From Parvularia atlantis (Eukaryota > Opisthokonta > Rotosphaerida): 21,133 nt of DNA. The position numbers were made by a program, and so were the translations under genes. The stretch covers positions 1-21,133 of the forward strand of contig CALSCO010002259.1 in NCBI GenBank assembly GCA_943704415.1, read 5' to 3'. Under the pieces are notes generated by a model. The model was not told where the DNA came from. It did no database searches and worked only from the letters and a program-made list of their open reading frames with translations. Shown one piece after another: positions 9,214 to 20,200 of this stretch (position 1 is its first letter; every line of letters starts with the position of its first letter).

Positions 9214-10820
9214 ATGGCCACGGCCCAAGCGCTGCTCGCCACGGCGCTGCGCCGCCGATCGCGCGCCCACGCTGCGCTGCGCCGTCGCGAGTCGGGCGCC
9301 GTCGCCTCCGCCACCGCGGCCGTCACCGACGACGCCCCGGCGAACGCGCCGGCGTCGGTCGAGGCGCTGATCGCCCGGCCGACCGTGCGCGAGGCGCGGG
9401 CGCTGGCGGCACTGGACCCGGCGGCGCTGGCGCTGCTGAGCGCGCGCACGGCCAAGCAGCAGGCGGCGCAGGCGCAGGTGCGCACCGATGGCGCGTGCGC
9501 ACGCGCAGCAGCAGCAGCACGGCTGACGTGAGGGATGGGCGCCAGTTCCGGTCCAAGGGCGCCGGCTTCCGCGAGTTCTGCCCGTTCGGGACGCGGGCCG
9601 AGTGCGCGGCGCGCAACACGCAGCTGCCGTGCCGCAAGCTGCACTTCCTGCGCGTGATCCAGCCGCACACGGACGTGAGCCTGGGCGACTGCTCGTACCT
9701 CAACACGTGTCTTCGCGTGAGCGTGTGCCGCTACGTGCACTACGAGCTCGAGCGCAACCCGCTCAGCATCGTGCCGACGGTGCGCGGCGCCGCTCGCGCC
9801 TCCCCTCCCCCTTCCCTTTTTGTGTGCGCCAGCTCAACGTGCCGCGCGCCAGACCGTCGGCGCCAGCCCGCTCGCGCGCGTCTACCCGAAGCAGTTCATC
9901 CACTGCGACGTGCGCCACCTCGACATGTCCATCCTCGGCAAGTTTGCCGTGATCATGGCCGACCCGCCGTGGTTCATCCACCAGCGCGTGCGTCGCGCAT
10001 TTGGGGCGGCGCACGGGGCCGGGCGAGGCTCACGCGCCGCGCGCAGCTGCCGTACGGCACGCTCACCGACGACGAGATGCGCACCCTGCCCGTCAGGGAC
10101 CTGCAGGACGACGGCTACATCTTCCTGTGGGTGACGGGCCGCGCGATGGAGCTCGGCCGCGAGCTGCTGCGGCTGTGGGGGTGCGTGCGGACGCGGGTGT
10201 GCGCTGTGCGGGCGACCCTTGACATGGCGTGCACACAAGCTACGAGCGCGTGGACGAGCTCGTGTGGATCAAGACGACACAGATCCAGCGACTCGTGCGC
10301 GGCGGCCGCACGGGCCACTGGCTCAACCACTCCAAGGTGCGGCGGGTGTGCTCGCGGCTGTGCACAGGCTCACCCGCAGCCCTTGCACGTGCGCGCGCGA
10401 GCAGGAGCACTGCCTCGTGGGCGTCAAGGGCCAGGCCCTCAACATGAACCGCGGCCTGGACTGCGACGTGGTCGTGTCGCAGGTGCGCGCGCGTTGCCGC
10501 ACGCCGTCGTACATTCAGCGGTCGACCGCAGGTGCGCGAGACGAGCCAAAAGCCGGACGAGATGTACGACCTGATCGAGCGCCTCTCGCCCGCGACGCGC
10601 AAGCTCGGTACGCGCGCGCAAGTGTACTGCGCTCGGCTGACCCGGCGCGAGTGCAGAGATCTTTGGGCGCGTCAACAATCTGCACGACGGCTGGCTCACG
10701 CTCGGCAACCAGCTCCAGGGCACGGTCCTCACCGAGCCGGACCTGGTCGAGCGATGGAACAAGCGCTACCCGGAGCAGGCCGTGGCCCTCTCGTCGGGCC
10801 CGACGGCGCGCCGATCATGA
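9214..10820 (+). CDS. METTL3: METTL3 / MTA-70 type mRNA N6-adenosine methyltransferase, 8 exons
   Basis: Exons: 9214-9477, 9546-9779, 9853-9987, 10047-10180, 10240-10336, 10405-10482, 10532-10607, 10657-10820; 393 aa against 580 in human, short at the N-terminus. It transfers a methyl group from S-adenosylmethionine to N6 of adenosine in mRNA, in animals and plants together with METTL14. Two CCCH zinc fingers lie at about residues 97-150: CPFGTRAEC...C...LH and CSYLNTCLRVSVCRYVHYE. The MT-A70 domain has the catalytic DPPW (203-206), LPYGTLTDDEMRTLP, FLWVTGRAMELGRELLRLWG, GHWLNHSKEHCLVGVKG, NMNRGLDCDVVVSQ and KPDEMYDLIERLSPATRK. The start is the first ATG, only 24 bp past the GH3 stop. An upstream 5' non-coding exon overlapping GH3 is possible. 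The first 90 residues are Ala/Arg-rich and poorly conserved. The gene ends 26 bp from the convergent PIG-A stop. Confidence 0.94.
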
Positions 10821-10846
10821 GTGCATGTGCGCGCGTCTGTACAGTG

Positions 10847-12483
10847 TCACCGCTCTTTCGAGTGCTGGTCGGCCAGCTGGCACAGCCGCTGGTAGCGCTC
10901 GAGCGGAAAGTCGGGTGCGATGTCGACGTCGTCGCGCGGGCTGAGCCACTCGAGCACGACATAGATGATATAGTCGATCGCGACCATGACGCAGAAGATC
11001 TTGCCGGCCCAGACACCGCAGCCGTAGTACCTCCGCAGGCGCTCGATCAGCGGCGCCGGCTGCGTCTTCATCATGCGCTGGTACACCTGCGCCGCGGCTC
11101 AGCACACGAGCGCGCGCGAGAGAGTGCGCCAGGCGCGTGCCTTTTCTGTGCGCTCGGCCACGTTGCTCCAGCTGTACATCTTGCGCGCCTCCTGGTGGAA
11201 GCGCTCGGGCACGACGTCGTTGACCTGCACGAGCGCCTGGCCGATCGCCGCGACGAGCTCGTCGACGTCGGGCTTGGCCATGACGATCATGTGCTGCGGC
11301 AGGACCTCTGGCACGCCGCCGACCTTGGTGCTTACGACGAGCAGCCTACGCACGCGGTCAGGCTTACGCAGCCGGGCGTGCACCGCGCACCCGCAGCTGA
11401 CGGCCTCGACGATGGCGATGCAGAACGCCTCGGTCAGCGACGTGTTGAGGAAGATGTTGCCCTTGACGAGCACCTGCGCCGCGCGTCACGCACCCGGCAA
11501 ACTCGCCCCGCACCGAGCACACACGTTGCGGACTTCCGAATGCTTGACCTCGCCAATCAGCTCGACGCGGTCGTGCAGCATGTGCGTCTCGCGCATTTGG
11601 TCCAGGTCGATGCGCTTGGGCCCGTCGCCGCCGATGAGGAAGTGCACGTTGTCGTACATGCGGCAGATCTTGGGAATGACGCTCACGAGCAGGTCGATGC
11701 CCTTGCGGTAGACGAGGCGGCTGAGGACGACGATGGTGACTGCGTCCCACGCGCGGCACGTCAGCAGAGCGGAAACGCAAGCTGTGCACGGCGCCGCACT
11801 CTTGCGCGGGTCGCGCTGGGACGGGTCCGGCGTAAAGTCGCTCGCGTCGACCGCGTTCGGAATGACCGAGACCATGGTCGGGTTGAGCGCGGCGCGCAGG
11901 ACCGTGTTCTCTTTGCTGCGTTTGCCCGGGCCGGACGGTCAGCGGGGCGCGGCGGGGCTGCGCGGTGCGTGCGTGCCTTGTGTGCGAGACGCAGATGACG
12001 TGGTCGATGTCGGAGAGGGCGTACTTGAGCAGCTTGTTGGTGATGATCGAGCTGGCGTCGGCAAAGCCAAAGAGCGAGTGGTCGGTGAAGCACGCGCGGA
12101 TGCCCATGGTGCGCGCGTGCAGCACGGCCTCGTGGCACAGGCTCGAGAAGGCCTGGTGGCCGTGCACGAGGTCGACGCGCTCGCGCACGAAGATGTTGCG
12201 CAGCACGGGGAAGAGGCCGTACAGCGTGGGGATGCTCGCGCTCTGCGTCAGCACAAAGACGGGCAGGTGGTACACCTTGACGCCGTTGGACAGGTAGCGC
12301 ACGCCCGAGCGGTTGCCGTAGTGGTGCGTCACGATCACGACCTATGCGCACACGAGCGTGTTGGTGGCGCATCCGCGCCCCGGGCCCGCACACCTTGTGG
12401 CCGCGCTTGATCAGGCACTGCGCGAGCTGGTACTGGTGGCTCTCGACGCCGCCCACGTTTGGGTAGAAGAAGTCCGAGACCAT
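10847..12483 (-). CDS. PIGA: PIG-A, GPI-anchor GlcNAc transferase catalytic subunit, 7 exons
   Basis: Exons (minus): 12483-12394, 12341-11977, 11915-11800, 11739-11525, 11473-11391, 11345-11141, 11086-10847; 437 aa against 484 in human. PIG-A, a GT4 glycosyltransferase on the cytoplasmic face of the ER, moves GlcNAc from UDP-GlcNAc to phosphatidylinositol, the first step of GPI-anchor synthesis. It starts [20 protein letters not shown] and shows [45 protein letters not shown] and [15 protein letters not shown]. The EX7E motif is in [19 protein letters not shown] single C-terminal transmembrane segment ([19 protein letters not shown]) anchors it. Two introns (11916-11976 and 11087-11140) use AAG|GCACGC donors. 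An upstream in-frame ATG at 12528 is less likely, because family members begin close to the MVSDFF motif. Confidence 0.95.
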
Positions 12484-12687
12484 GCTTCGCGCCACACACG
12501 CCACATCAGCGCGATCGCGCACACGCACGCGCGCCCCTCACCAGATGCTCAGCCGCGTCATCGTCGCGCGCGCACGCCGTCGCCGGCACCCTGTGTGCGC
12601 AGCCGCAATCAGTGCCCCGCGAGCATTCGCCGCCATGCGCCGTCACAGTTCTAGATCCTTCGAGTGAAGCACCCGCTTTCTCGCTTC

Positions 12688-12722
<35 letters not shown>

Positions 12723-12723
12723 G
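12484..12723. promoter_or_regulatory. Divergent promoter of PIG-A and alpha-SNAP, with an inverted repeat and (ACG)11
   Basis: A 240-bp spacer between divergent starts. GTGAAGC (12664-12670) and GCTTCAC (12683-12689) form a perfect 7-bp inverted repeat with a 12-nt loop. The second arm runs straight into (ACG)11 at 12688-12720, which ends 3 bp before the alpha-SNAP ATG. This lies in the alpha-SNAP 5' UTR and could form a hairpin in the mRNA. The rest is GC-rich with no recognised motif. Confidence 0.5.
12688..12720. repeat. (ACG)11 microsatellite
   Basis: Eleven perfect ACG units directly before the alpha-SNAP start codon, the same motif and length as the array at 1714-1746. Confidence 0.95.
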
Positions 12724-14157
12724 ATGGACGTGCGTTGCGCGCTGCGCTGTGCGGCGTGGTGGGCGTGGTGGCGTGTGGTGGGTGCGCCGGGCGGCGCGGG
12801 AGGACGCGCGCGGACAACGACGCGCCGGACCGACACTGCGACGTCACCGCGGCGCGCAGCCCGGCGCCAAGCTCTTGGAGGAGGCGCGGAAGAAGGAGCG
12901 GGCGAGCGGCGGGTTCTTCTCGAAGGTCTTCGGCAGCGGCGGCTCGAGCCACCTGGAGGAGGCTGCGGAGCTGTACGTGAGCGCGGCCAACAAGTACAAG
13001 GCGAGCAAGAGCACCCGTACGCCACGTCCGCGTCGACGTCTTCTGCTGCGCGGCCGGCTCAAAGGCGCGCGGACGCAGTCGGGGAAGCCGCCAAGGCCTT
13101 CGCCGAGGCCGCGCGCGTGCACGAGATGCGCGGACCCGACGGCAAGCACGAGGCCGCCTCGCAGCTCGTCGAGGCCGCCAAGATGTTCCGCAAGGCCGAG
13201 CCGGCCGGTGCGGCCGCGTCGTGCGGCGTGCGTCGTGCATCGAGTTCACCCTCCGCGCGGCGCCGCAGACATTCCCACCGCCATCAGCTGCCTCGACAGG
13301 GCCGTCCACATCTTTGTCGAGCTCGGGCGCTTCCAGATGGCCGCCAAGAACATGAAGGAGATCGCCGAGCTCTACGAGGGGTGCGCTTGGCTCGTTCGCT
13401 CGCACGCGGCGCTCACACGGCCGGCGCAGCGACAACAAGATCAGCGACGCCATCGCAGCGTACACGCAGGCGGCCGACTGGTTTGACGGCGAGGACTCGA
13501 AGAGGTCGCGCTCGCGCTCGCGCCCGCTGCTGTCGCTCGTACGCTCACGCGCCGCCCGCCGTTACGATCAGCACCGCCACGACGTGCCGGCTCAAGGTCG
13601 CGCACTTTTTGGCGCAGACGGAGAAGTACCTGGAGGCGCACAACATCTTCGAGCAGGTGCGCCCGTGCGCCCGTGCGCCCGTGCGCGCTGCAGTCGCTCA
13701 AACCGCGTGAACGTGCGCGCACCAGATCGCGCTCAGCAGCGTCGACAACAACCTCACGCGGTGGTCGGTCAAGGAGTACCTGTTCAAGGCGACGCTGTGC
13801 CTGCTTGCCAACAAGGTGGGCCGATGCGCACCGGTCGGGCGAGTGCTGACGCGCGCGGCCGCAGGACAACATCGGCGCGCAGAACGCGCTCAAGAAGTTC
13901 CAGAACGTCGACGCCACCTTCGAGTCGACCAACGAGTTCAAGTTCCTGAGCGTGCGTGCTTCATGCGTTCATTGTGCATGTGCTCACGGCACCGCGCCGC
14001 GCGGCAGAACTTGACGCAAGCGATCGAGGGCAGCGACATCGAGGCGTTCACGAACCACGTGGTGCAGTACGACGCGCTCAAGAAGCTCGACAACTGGACC
14101 ACGACGATGCTCCTGCGCGTCAAGCGCACGCTCAACGAGGAGCCCTCGCTCGCATGA
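12724..14157 (+). CDS. NAPA: Alpha-SNAP (Sec17-type NSF attachment protein), 9 exons
   Basis: Exons: 12724-12729, 12860-13016, 13079-13207, 13269-13380, 13430-13504, 13572-13656, 13726-13815, 13865-13951, 14008-14157; 296 aa, matching the family's 295 or so. Alpha-SNAP binds SNARE complexes and recruits and stimulates the NSF ATPase that takes them apart after membrane fusion. The TPR-like helical array is plain: KLLEEARKKERASGGFFSKV (membrane-binding N-terminal loop), AAELYVSAANKYKASKS, AISCLDRAVHIFVELGRF, AAKNMKEIAELYEG and RWSVKEYLFKATLCLLANK. The C-terminal NSF-contact region is KKLDNWTTTMLLRVKRTL. The first exon encodes only Met-Asp, as in animal alpha-SNAPs, and is followed by a 130-bp intron. 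That exon is the least certain part. The GTACGC donor after ASKST is also inferred. The gene is divergent from PIG-A and its 3' end is 63 bp from the HAX1-like gene. Confidence 0.93.
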
Positions 14158-14220
14158 GAGCCCACCCTGTCTGCGTTGTCGTGTGCTTCACAGCGCGCAG
14201 TTGTCATCCATACACACGCA

Positions 14221-14794
14221 TCACGCGCCGTTGAGGTCTGACGGGCTGCGTGTGACCGTCTCCTCCTCGGTGCCGTCGGGTCGCCGCACGACGCGGCGCG
14301 TCTCGGTGTGCACCTTCTGCGCGGCGCATCAGGCGCGGCAGAGAGCAGCCTGTGCCGCCAACGCACCCCGTCGGGCCCCACACGGCGCACGGTCTGCTCA
14401 AACACGGCCGCGCTGCCGCCGCGCACGGCCACGCCCGGCAGCGGCTGCCACGCGCGCATCGGCGGCTCGTGCTTCGGCTCCAGCTGCTGCTGCTGCTGCT
14501 GCCCGGGTGCCGGCAGCGCCACGTCGATCTTGGGCAGGCCGTACGCGAGCAGTGTGCGGTCGCGCATGACCTGCGCGCGGCCCGTCGCATCAGCACGCCG
14601 CTCGATCATTGCCGCAGTGCCACCTTGAACTGCTCACGCGGCGTCTGCGGCGCGGCATCTTCGTCCTCTTCGCCACCCGCCAGCATCGTCCGCAGCAGCT
14701 GCTGCAGCAGCTCGCCCCCGTCCGGCCCCGGCGCGCCCCCGTCCGGCGGCCCCGGCGGCATCGACCCGCCGAAGATTCGGCCGAGGAGGTCCAT
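14221..14794 (-). CDS. HAX1-like protein, 156 aa, 3 exons
   Basis: Exons (minus): 14794-14624, 14570-14367, 14316-14221. The N-terminus MDLLGRIFGGSMPPGPPDGG is a short amphipathic start followed by a Gly/Pro-rich, then acidic, segment. In the middle MRDRTLLAYGLPK resembles the LRDSMLKYP region of HCLS1-associated protein X-1. A CAG-encoded Gln run follows. The C-terminus, VFEQTVRRVGPDG then TRRVVRRPDGTEEETVTR, has the repeated lysine/arginine-PDG-...-ETTVTR pattern of the HAX1 tail. Animal HAX1 is a mitochondrial, largely disordered anti-apoptotic and protease-chaperone cofactor. Here the link rests on low-complexity sequence and a short C-terminal pattern, so function should not be assumed. 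It shares a 53-bp divergent spacer with the trehalose gene. Confidence 0.6.
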
Positions 14795-14847
14795 CTACAT
14801 CACACAACAAATTATGAGCTACTGTGACGGACAGAGCCTTGCTATCG
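14795..14847. promoter_or_regulatory. 53-bp divergent spacer between HAX1-like and trehalose genes
   Basis: The spacer between two divergent ATGs is only 53 bp and is AT-richer than its surroundings (ACACAACAAATTATGAG at about 14801-14818). It must contain, or lie inside, both core promoters. This holds only if 14848 is the real trehalose-gene start. Confidence 0.45.
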
Positions 14848-17800
14848 ATGGCGCACAACTTCCGCTCGGGCGCTTTGCGCCTCGCTGCCGCGCTCGTGGC
14901 GCATATCCGTGCACATCGCGCGCTGCGCGTACTGTCCGCAGCACTGTGGTGTGCATGGGGTGGGGTCGGGGCGGTAAGGGGGCTGCGCATCAGCACATTG
15001 GCGCGATCAGCGGCAGTTTCGGCTGACGGCGTGCGCACGCCCTGCTCGCAGCCCACCCGGTTCCGCACGCGTTCCCCCGCCTGCATCCGTCCCGCATCCG
15101 CATCCGCGAGAATAGCGCCGCGCGGCGGAGCACCGACGGCCGGCGGCCCCGCGGGCGTGATGGGCGTGACGGCGGGTGCGCACGCAGCATCGTCATCCCG
15201 CATCGGTGGCGCCAGCTGACGGACGTGGCGCCAAGCAGCATCACGTGAGGGCAACGGACTGGCCGGGCGCGTGCTCGTCGCGTCGCACCAGCTGCCGCTC
15301 GCGCGTGACGCACAGGACGAGGCGTGGCGCGTGGTGCCGGTCGACGACTCGTGCGCGATGTCGATGCGCGCGTTACACGAGCTGATCACGTCAACATGTG
15401 CCGCAGGCCGACCCTCAGCGCCGCCGTCGAGAGCCTGCCCGACAAGACGCCCGTCGTGTGGATTGGCGTGCTGCCGCACGAGCAGCGCGGCGCCGCGCCC
15501 GTGCAGCTCGCACGTCGGCGGTATGTGCCCGTCGCCATCGACAGCGAGCGGACCGCGTGCGAGCACGAGCTGTTTGGACGCACGGTGCTGTGGCCGCTGT
15601 GCCACAACGTCTTCGACACGACCGGTGCGGCGGCAGGCGCACTCATAAGGCGCACGTGAGGCTGATCGCGGCGCGCAGGCGACGTCGATCTCGTGCTCGA
15701 GTCGGGCGCGTGGGACGCGTACCGGCGCGTTAACGAGGCGTTCGCGGCGGTGATCGTCGCACAGCACCAACCTGGCGACTTTGGTGCGCTGCCCACATCG
15801 GTTTGCGGTCGTCCTGACGCCACGTGGGACAGTGTGGATCAACGGATATCACTTGCTGCTCGTGCCAGCACTCGTCCGGCGCGCCCTGCCGCACACGACG
15901 ATCGGGCTGCACGTCGAGGTGCCCTTCCCGAGTGCAGAGATCTTCCGCTGCCTGCCCAGTGCGTCAGTGCGCGCAACCGTTTTGTGCCTCGGGTCGACGC
16001 GCTACGCGCCGCAGTGCGCGTCGACCTGCTCACCGGCATGCTCGGCGCGAACGTGATCGGCTTTCAGGTGCGTACACGGCTGGGAGCGACGCGCTGCTCA
16101 TCTGCCGCGCGTGCCGCAGACGTTCACCTACGCGCGCAACTTTGGGTCCACGTGCGCGTTCAGCCTCGACTGCGAGGCGACGCCCACGGGGGTACAGTGC
16201 GGCGCACGTTTCACGTCTGTCGGCGTTTTTCCCGTCGGCATCGACTGCGACGCGGTGGACATGCAGAGGCACGAGCGTATGCGACCGCTTGGCTGCCGTT
16301 GCTCACGCCGTGCGCCCGCACAGGAAGGACGCGCTCGTCGTGCAGCGGGTGCGTGAGCTGCACGCACAGTACGCGGACCGGCAGGCACGCGCGCAACCTG
16401 CAGGCGCGTGGCGCTTGGCTGAGCGTCCCGCGGGCGCAGGTTGTGCTCGGCTACGACCACCTCGACTACATCCAGGGCATCCCGTACAAGCTGCTCGCGT
16501 TTGAGCGCTTCCTGCAGGACAACGCCGACGCACGCGGCAAGGTGTGCAGGACTGGCCGAAACGCAGACGGCGTCGCTCGCACCCCGCGTCCGCGCAGGTT
16601 GTGCTGCTGCAGGTGCTGACGGAGCGCAAGACGATGCACCTGAGCAACGGCAAGGACGTGCCGACGGTCACTGCAGCCGAGCGCAAGAAGGTGCCTGCCG
16701 CATCTTGCTCGTGCGCATATACTCACCTGCTCCTGCTAAGCAGATAGAGGTGCAGTGCACCGAGGCGGCCGCGCGCATCAACGCCGCGTACGGCACGGCA
16801 GACTGGCAGCCTGTCGAGCTGATCGCACGCGTGCGTGCTGCTGGTGTCGTGCTGCGTCAGCTCACGTGGCGCACCAGGGCGTCTCACGATGCGAGTACTT
16901 TGCATTGCTGACGGCGGCGGACGCGCTCCTGCTGACGTGCATCCGCGAGGGCGTCAACCTGATGCTGCACGACTTTGTGCTTTGCCAGCAGGACGCGCAT
17001 GCGCCGTTGATCCTGTCCGAGTTTGCCAGCGCGGCGGGCTGCTTCAGCTCGGCTGTGACGGTCAACCCGTGGGACCACAAGGTGCGTCGGCGTGCCTGCG
17101 CTCGGCCGCGGCTAAGGCGACGCAGGGCATGTCGTCGGCGCTCGCCTCTGCACTGGCCATGCCGCCGGACGAGCGCGCAGCAAGAAACAGGGTGCGCCAC
17201 AGCTTGCGCCGGCTGTCTCTTGCTGGTGTTGACGGCGGTGCAGCCCCTGATCAACTACATCCGCAAGCACACGGCCTCGTTCTGGTGTGCGACGTTCCTG
17301 CACGGTGCGCGGCCGTGCACCGCAGCGGCGGGTGCGATTTCTCACGCAAGGCGCACGCAGAGATGCACCTGCAGGCCCAGCAGCTGCAGATTGAGATGCC
17401 CCGGCTCGACTGCACGGTTGCCGTGAGCGCGTACCGCAGCAGCGAGCGGCGCCTCTTCATGCTCGACTACGACGTGCGCGATCGGCGTGCCCGCTGCGCT
17501 CGCTGACACACGTCTGCAGGGGACGCTCACGCCCATCGTGCGCACACCCGACGCCGCCAAGGCCTCGCCCGAGCTGCTCAACACGCTCAACCGGTGCGTG
17601 CGGGCGCTGGTCGCGCGTGTGCCTGTCGCTTACGCTCGCGCAGCCTCACGTCCGACCCGCGCAACATTGTCTTTGTGATCTCTGGGCGCGACCAGAACTT
17701 TCTCGACGCGACCGTCGGCGCGGCGTGCCCCGCCGTCGGCTTCAGGTGCGCACGTGCGAAGCCAACGCGGACGCCACTGACGCTGCTGTGGCTCAGCGCC

Positions 17801-18502
17801 GAGCACGGCACATTCTTCAAGAGCCCGGGCGCGGGCTGGGAGGACCTGTCGCTCGGCATGGACTTTAGCTGGTGCGCGTGCCGCTCAGAGCGCGCGTGCG
17901 TTGCTGACCCCGCGGCAGGAAAACCGACGTCACGGCCATCTTTGAGACGTACGCCGACCGCACGCCGGGCTCGTTTGTCGAGAGCAAGCGCAGCTCGGTC
18001 ACGTGGCACTACCGCCTCTCCGAGCCGCAGTTTGGCGCGCACATGGCCGAGCAGTGCCTGAACGACCTCGACGTGTTCCTGGCCAAGAACTTTGTCACGG
18101 CCGAGATCCTCATGGGCAAGAAGAACATCGAGGTGCGCCGGTGCTGCTTGCCATGCCGCCCGCCCGCCTTACGCGGCACGCGCCCGCAGGTCCGGCCCAA
18201 GTCGATCAGTAAGGGCCAGGTCGTGCTGCGGCTGCTGCGAATGTTCCCGGGCAGCGGGTTTGTGCTCTGCGCCGGCGACGACCGCACGGACGAGGACATG
18301 TTCCGCAGCCTGCCGTTGACGACGGCTGGGCAGATCTTCACGTGCCTCGTCGGGCCGCCGCGCAAGTCGTTTGCGACGTACCAGGTGCGCACACACGCCG
18401 CGCCAGGCCGGACGTGCTCACGCACGTGCCTCGCAGGTGGACTCGCCCGCGGACCTGATCGATGTGCTCGGCCAGCTCGCGACGTCGAGCGGGCGTCTCT
18501 AA
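14848..18502 (+). CDS. Class II trehalose-6-phosphate synthase/phosphatase-like protein, 21 exons
   Basis: A GT20 synthase-like domain (about 120-590) is fused to a HAD-type trehalose-phosphatase domain (about 618-855); 867 aa. Exons: 14848-15175, 15239-15350, 15407-15624, 15679-15783, 15833-15958, 16015-16067, 16120-16268, 16324-16384, 16440-16541, 16598-16690, 16744-16830, 16878-17081, 17126-17191, 17244-17304, 17361-17473, 17520-17593, 17644-17745, 17797-17871, 17919-18132, 18190-18384, 18437-18502. The phosphatase motifs are intact: LDYDGTLTPI (Asp624, Asp626), FVISGRDQN, NIEVRPKSISKG and GDDRTDEDMF (810-819). In the synthase domain WINGYHLL, GLHVEVPFPS, YDHLDYIQG and REGVNLMLHDF replace the usual HDYHL, LHxPFP, RLDYxKG and RDGMNLxxxE. 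It probably dephosphorylates trehalose-6-phosphate or is regulatory. Introns 6 and 7 use GC donors. The first 109 residues are unconserved, and the start is uncertain. Confidence 0.9.
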
Positions 18503-18660
18503 TGTACAGCCACCCAACAACGCAAGCATCGCACCAAAAGTATGCTCGAGCTCGCAGCAGCACCAGCATCCGGCTCCAGCGCTTTCTTGTTACTCGTTCA
18601 GCAAATGGCATCGTGCACAACCCCAGACAGAGGGAGAAAAGAGACGCAACGGGCGCGCGC

Positions 18661-20200
<1,540 letters not shown>

